This document shows positions 59,881-64,000 of a DNA stretch of 64,000 nucleotides, piece by piece. The translations under genes were made by a program, and so were the position numbers. Origin of the DNA: Parelaphostrongylus tenuis (Eukaryota; Nematoda; Chromadorea; Rhabditida; Metastrongylidae); assembly GCA_019055375.1 (NCBI GenBank), contig JAHQIW010004526.1, positions 34,369 to 98,368 of the forward strand. The letters are read 5' to 3'. The stretch's first letter is position 1; each line of letters opens with the position of its first letter. The notes below the pieces were generated by a model. That model did no database searches, had not been told where the DNA came from, and saw only the letters and a list, made by a program, of their open reading frames with translations.

Positions 59881-60879
59881 TTTGTCAATGACCCTCACCA
59901 CCACTGGCACCCCCTCTAGGGGAGGTGAAGCAGTAAACGAATCTGTCTTGAGTAGCTCCACTTTAGGGGCTGAGTAGACAAATGCTATATCGTTTGGAGC
60001 ACAAGAAAATGAGCTTTTTGACAAACTTAGATTTGCACTAAATCTACGTGTAAAAAACCATTTTCAGAGATAACGCAGTCGTACTTTTCCTACAACCTAT
60101 GAGCAATTATAATTCCCCGTGGAACTGGAGCAAACGAAGAAACGATTTTTCTTGTTGGCAGCAACTTTTCGTAGAACTGCTTGCAATCACTCAAAAGTTG
60201 GATGCTTGGGACAATTTTGTACGTGCACGTTTCTTAACGAGGTTTTTATAGCGCTGCAACACATTACAAATAAGTTATGTTTCTCACATGCCACCCTTCA
60301 TCATTATAGCGTTGACATCTCGCTTGACGGAACTCTTTTTCAAACTGCTAGCAATCGCTCGACAGCTTAAATTTTGGAAAATTCAAAAATCTGCTTACTT
60401 TTTAAAAAGTACTCTTTGCAGCGCTAAAACGAGAGGAAAAAAATTGTGTTTTACACACGCGTGTTCCTTGCAGGAAGAGCTTCTACCTTGAATGAGAGAT
60501 CATTTGATAGAGCAAACTTCAACATTCCAACGCTTTGTCTATTTTCTGAAAAGAGCGTACCACTCCAGTGTAGTAGCAAGAATAATATTAAGTTCCACAT
60601 ACGCTGCACATCTACTTCTCGGCTAGTGCGTGCAGTGGCCATGGATCGATAAGGAAATAAATCGATTGAATAAATCGCGTGATAAAAATGAAGGCCCGCG
60701 GCTGATTGAAACATAATGTTATTTTGGATTTTACAGCATTATAAAGAAATGTTTTGAAGAACACATTGTTTTTTCGTCTAATACCGTTTGAAAGAAGAGC
60801 ACCTCTAGTACTTTCTCATGTTTCATAATGAACTTTGAACTCTACTGAACATTCGTTGAAAAGTTCACTGTGATTTATT
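59881..60879. other. No gene; diverged GCAGCGC repeats (B)
   Basis: Colinear with 12,471-13,588 but lacking about 140 bp at 60,655-60,680 relative to A 13,230-13,380. Repeat units at 60,240-60,650. Confidence 0.5.
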
Positions 60880-61617
60880 GGATAGCGTTTTCGACAAACA
60901 AATACCATTGATAGCAAGAACTAACGCTGCAATGGTAACCATATCTCTGAATGATTTTGCGATCACAGAGATCTACCACGTGCGTGTACCTTGAGAAATC
61001 ATTGATTGTGGGAAATAACATGAAGATTAAGTTTAACAGTAGCAGGAGAGCGGTGTGGGACGCATCTGAGTTTCTTAAGGAGGAAACCGACCAAACAGAG
61101 GATCCAAACTACGCGCTCACCTTTTCAACTCCCACCCACCGCTCTGCTATGCAGCAGAGACGTGCGATGTTACTTTGACCATGTCAAGACTATTGCCAAC
61201 AAGTCACAGAGAACTTGAGCGATGTCTTCTGAAATTCAATCTGTAATCGCAGCGTCTAACCGACTATTTCAGCTTAAATCTGCAAAACTTATCTCGTTGT
61301 CATGATACCGAAGAGTATGAATTGATAGCGAAGTACAGATGAGCTACTCATATGGTAAGGACGGACGACAGATGACGAGAACTATAGAGTAGTGCCGAGA
61401 ATGCACCCGCCTCCGAGGGCTATCACCTAAACATTGGGCTGAAGTGTTCGTAAGAAGAATCAATCAGTTGCACTCGCAGGCACCAGTGTCTTATAGACCA
61501 TGATATGAATCTTGCTTCGGCGGCCATGCTCGAATCAATCCACCGCCACAAATGACAATCGCGAAAAGAAGGAACGAATGGAGAATGTACTGAGGTTCGC
61601 GCAGTTCGTGTAAATGA
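60880..61617 (+). pseudogene. RTE-type LINE 3' end (copy B)
   Basis: Partner of 13,589-14,327. LEKSLIVGNNMKIKFNSSRR, then AVWDASEFLKEETDQTEDPN, followed by the frameshifted LRAHLFNS and CYAAETC. The final tryptophan codon (TGG in A) is TGA here. Confidence 0.78.
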
Positions 61618-61671
61618 ACCGTCCAGGTATGCCAGAAAGTTTTCACGCTAGACATCTCATAGTTCTGACAT

Positions 61672-61785
61672 CAAAACAATGAATACCAGATTTATCTAGA
61701 AGATATAAATAAAGTTGCTTAACAACATTATTAAACGTATGCACCATCAACCTCAACTCATTTCTACAAGCTCTTAGACAACAAC
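61672..61785 (-). repeat. mariner 3' end (copy B of 14,388-14,500)
   Basis: About 98% identical to A; same content. Confidence 0.6.
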
Positions 61786-62044
61786 CCGACAGTGGTTCAT
61801 ATTTGTCACATCATGATCGCATGGCGTCATAGCGAAACTCAGCAAAGAGCCGAAGCGCTGCTCGTCTGGACACAGATTCTTGAGAGTTTGCACGATTGAT
61901 GTTCTCAAGGGCGGCCTGTGTACCTCACCCCAACTAGTACTCGTAAAGCAGCAAACAGCGATAAAGACTCCGTTGAACGGCCATGATGCGTCAAGTATGG
62001 AAAAAACTTGATACCAATGTAACTCAGAAAATTGTGCATAAAAT

Positions 62045-62110
62045 GGCATTGATATGTTGCCTGAGAGATGGCAGAAATATGTTCAAGTTGATGACGCACA
62101 CTTTGAATAG
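62045..62110 (+). pseudogene. mariner transposase C-terminus (copy B)
   Basis: GIDMLPERWQKYVQVDDAHF-E then stop, the family-typical ending; codons upstream are degraded. Confidence 0.75.
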
Positions 62111-62634
62111 TGTTGTTGAGCGATTTTGATTACTTCTCATTAATGAATTTGGTGTTTATTGCTCTAGTGCGGAAACTTACGAGAAGGCCCAATGTTTGCT
62201 CATCAAACTCTCTCAAATTTTTTTTCTGATATTGCACTTACCTTACGAGAAGATTTCGCAAGTGAATTCACAAGCTTGATGACTATGTAGTTTAGTTTTG
62301 CTCCCATTGACTAGCTAAACTTATCCTAACTCTGGGGAAAAATTGTGTAACGACGTACGTCTTGCTCTATTATGAGTGTTTGCCGAGCATGAAGAAAAGA
62401 ATATTTCCTGTTTCACGTCAAAGTTTCTTCATGTACCAAAACGACAACGATTAGTGGATTTTCATCAGCAACAATCGAAGTAGTATAATAAGTGAGCATT
62501 CCATATTGCTAGGGTCTGTTAAAGAATCAATAAAATGAATGTAACATTGACGTATAAATATATTCTGCAGTCAACTAATACCAAAAATGCCCATGAGTTT
62601 ACCTTATAATACAAATTAACTACAGAATATTCGA
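62111..62634. other. No gene seen (B of 15,546-16,065)
   Basis: Includes about 28 bp near 62,497-62,525 not present in A. Confidence 0.4.
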
Positions 62635-64000
62635 TTAGAATCTTCGGATAGAAGATTTTGATATGTGTTCATCACCGTCGCATTGATAGTCGCAGGCAAC
62701 AAAGGCTCGCTCGACGAATGGAAATTGCTCGAGTTTCACTTGAAGCGTTTCAAGGACGTCGTGCGCTTCTCCGAGCTTGATTCACGATGCATCACCTGAA
62801 AACTATAAACTTAGTGCTAGTGTTTGCTCAGTTTTTGATCCACTCATTGATTACGTGACAGTGTTCATAAGAAGAATAGCTGGGTTTCGAAACATTCAAG
62901 ACCCTTCAACATATGCGGATGACTTGACGCGGATACCAACAGGAAAAAGGAGGCCGGTAGTAATCTATTCCTTAGAAACACGGTTGTGGATTCATTTTAG
63001 TTGAGAATCTCACAGATGATTGAATACTTATCTATCTAAAACAATGACTTGCACTGCTCCACTGTCAACTGCTTTTTCAATGAAGTAGCCGAATTTAGGT
63101 TTGCTCCAGTGAAAGATTTTCCAATCTATACTGCAAACATTGGCCGGTTTTTTAAGCTCTGCGCAGAGAAATCTGTCGCTGATTTGCAGACTGGAGAAAG
63201 ATGGAAAGGTTGATTGGCTTCAGGCATGGTCGAACCAAAGATATGAGTGTAACTACATGTTTTTTCTAACTATACACTTCGCCTGTCTCTAAAAAGGGCT
63301 AACTAAGAAATCCAGGATGTGCAGAGATCTTTGTAACTGACTAGCATTCGGTGTTCGATATTTCACTGGTCAGACTTCAATGTTCGATGATCAGTGGTCT
63401 ACGTAGGAGAGTTCATTCAAACGTTGCATTCTAACAGTGACTTTTGAAATTTTATAATATTCCAGTAATTATAAGAACAAGACAATTACAGATTGAAGAG
63501 ATGTTTAGCAGAACTTGGACAATCCTACTTTTCATTAAGATAACATTGAAAGAAAAAACGACCAGTCGTGGAAAAGAAGCAACTAACCACGAGTAATTTG
63601 ACAAGAAAATTGGTGTCGAAGTGATCAACATATACGGTATCCAGGTGTTTGATACGATCGTCGTGATTGATGGCAACCTACAGAAAACCAGTGATACATT
63701 AAAAGTGTCTGTTTTCATTAAAAAGTAGAGACAGTACCTCAATTGCAAATTACAGTGAAATCGGATCACATAGAAGACTTCCACTGATCGCACAAAATTC
63801 AGTAGTAGCAAGTTGGTATATTGCTTGATTCAGAAAATGTGATCAAAGTATTGATGAAATTTGAGATAACAGCTTTTGATTAATGTATAGACGCGGCCTT
63901 CATTAATTACACGATTCATGAATTGAGGATTTGCAGATCTGCCAATCAACAACAGCATTAGTTTTGTGGTAATGGGTAGCCATGTAATGATGATGGATCC
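62635..64000 (-). pseudogene. CDF transporter gene, 3' exons (copy B, runs off the window)
   Basis: Exon 63,911-64,000 reads GSIIITWLPITTKLMLLLIG then RSANPQFMNR without a break. Exon 63,588-63,677 has NHDDRIKHLDTVYVDHF and FLVKLLV. Exon 62,635-62,795 follows an intact TTTTCAG acceptor and has EAHDVLETLQVKLEQFPFVE and CDGDEH, with a later stop (TAA, 62,635-62,637) than A. The first two exons are undamaged and in phase. The last exon is 1 base out of phase at its start or carries an in-frame TGA, the same fault as in A, so the gene may have been broken before duplication unless the splice site is elsewhere. Confidence 0.75.

Larger units (their letters stand above)
46296..64000 (+). repeat. 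Copy B of the large direct duplication
   Basis: Colinear with 1-17,410. The offset is about 46.3-46.4 kb at the left, rises to about 47.4 kb after the RTE insertion and returns to about 46.6 kb at the right. Private features of B are the RTE element at 55,921-57,311, about 100 bp near 47,085-47,190 and about 40 bp near 51,100-51,140. B lacks about 140 bp that A has at 13,230-13,380. Homology is still running at the last base, which matches A near 17,410, so the copy continues past the window. Confidence 0.93.

Noticed and set aside
61774..62099. Minus-strand frames resembling a conserved protein
   Set aside because: Antisense to the mariner C-terminus at 62,045-62,110 and to the mariner 3' end; not supported as coding.
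1..64000. Spliced-leader, snRNA, rRNA genes and CRISPR arrays
   Set aside because: I looked for the nematode spliced-leader core, snRNA landmarks and regular spacer arrays and saw none. A covariance search would be needed to exclude weak matches.

Overview
This is eukaryotic, AT-rich, intron- and repeat-laden DNA. It most resembles a parasitic strongylid nematode of the hookworm type. The basis is the recognisable RTE-clade LINE proteins, a Penelope-like element, mariner relics, tRNA-headed SINEs and a worm-style cation diffusion facilitator (CDF) gene with short exons and GT/AG introns. The genus is inference. There is no prokaryotic organisation, rRNA cluster, CRISPR array or intact long protein-coding gene in the window.

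Layout. Positions 1-17,410 (copy A) recur in the same orientation at 46,296-64,000 (copy B). By eye the identity is about 90% on the left and about 95-99% near the right end. Neither end of the homology is visible: A runs off the left edge and B off the right edge. The window could therefore hold just over one unit of a tandem duplication of about 46 kb, or two dispersed copies. Copy-specific events are easy to read. A SINE sits only in A (6,207-6,511). A 723-bp segment lies only in A (14,698-15,420). An RTE retrotransposon lies only in B (55,921-57,311, flanked by a TTCAATA duplication). Several smaller indels also differ. The segment 17,411-46,295 occurs once here. It holds the 5' part of the CDF gene, a third copy of one duplicated block (27,770-28,505), a LINE endonuclease relic, a large foldback repeat and a Penelope-like element.

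Protein-coding content. The only recognisable host-type gene is the CDF transporter on the minus strand: exons at 18,220-18,380, 17,318-17,410, 16,996-17,085 and 16,066-16,202, and again in B at 63,911-64,000, 63,588-63,677 and 62,635-62,795. Copy A carries frameshifts and a damaged splice acceptor, so it is probably a pseudogene. Copy B is cleaner but also has a lesion at its last exon. Other coding remnants belong to transposons: RTE reverse transcriptase (55,922-57,311; 25,616-25,757), a second RTE-like LINE 3' end (13,589-14,327; 60,880-61,617), a LINE endonuclease (31,930-32,800), mariner transposase pieces, and Penelope reverse transcriptase plus GIY-YIG (42,601-43,860).

Repeats explain much of the rest. 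There are three tRNA-headed SINE families (called S1, S2 and S3 here), a foldback family, an old internal direct repeat inside each duplicated block, a diverged GCAGCGC-containing family, and (TA)n tracts. Large stretches between these show no coding signal that I can support.
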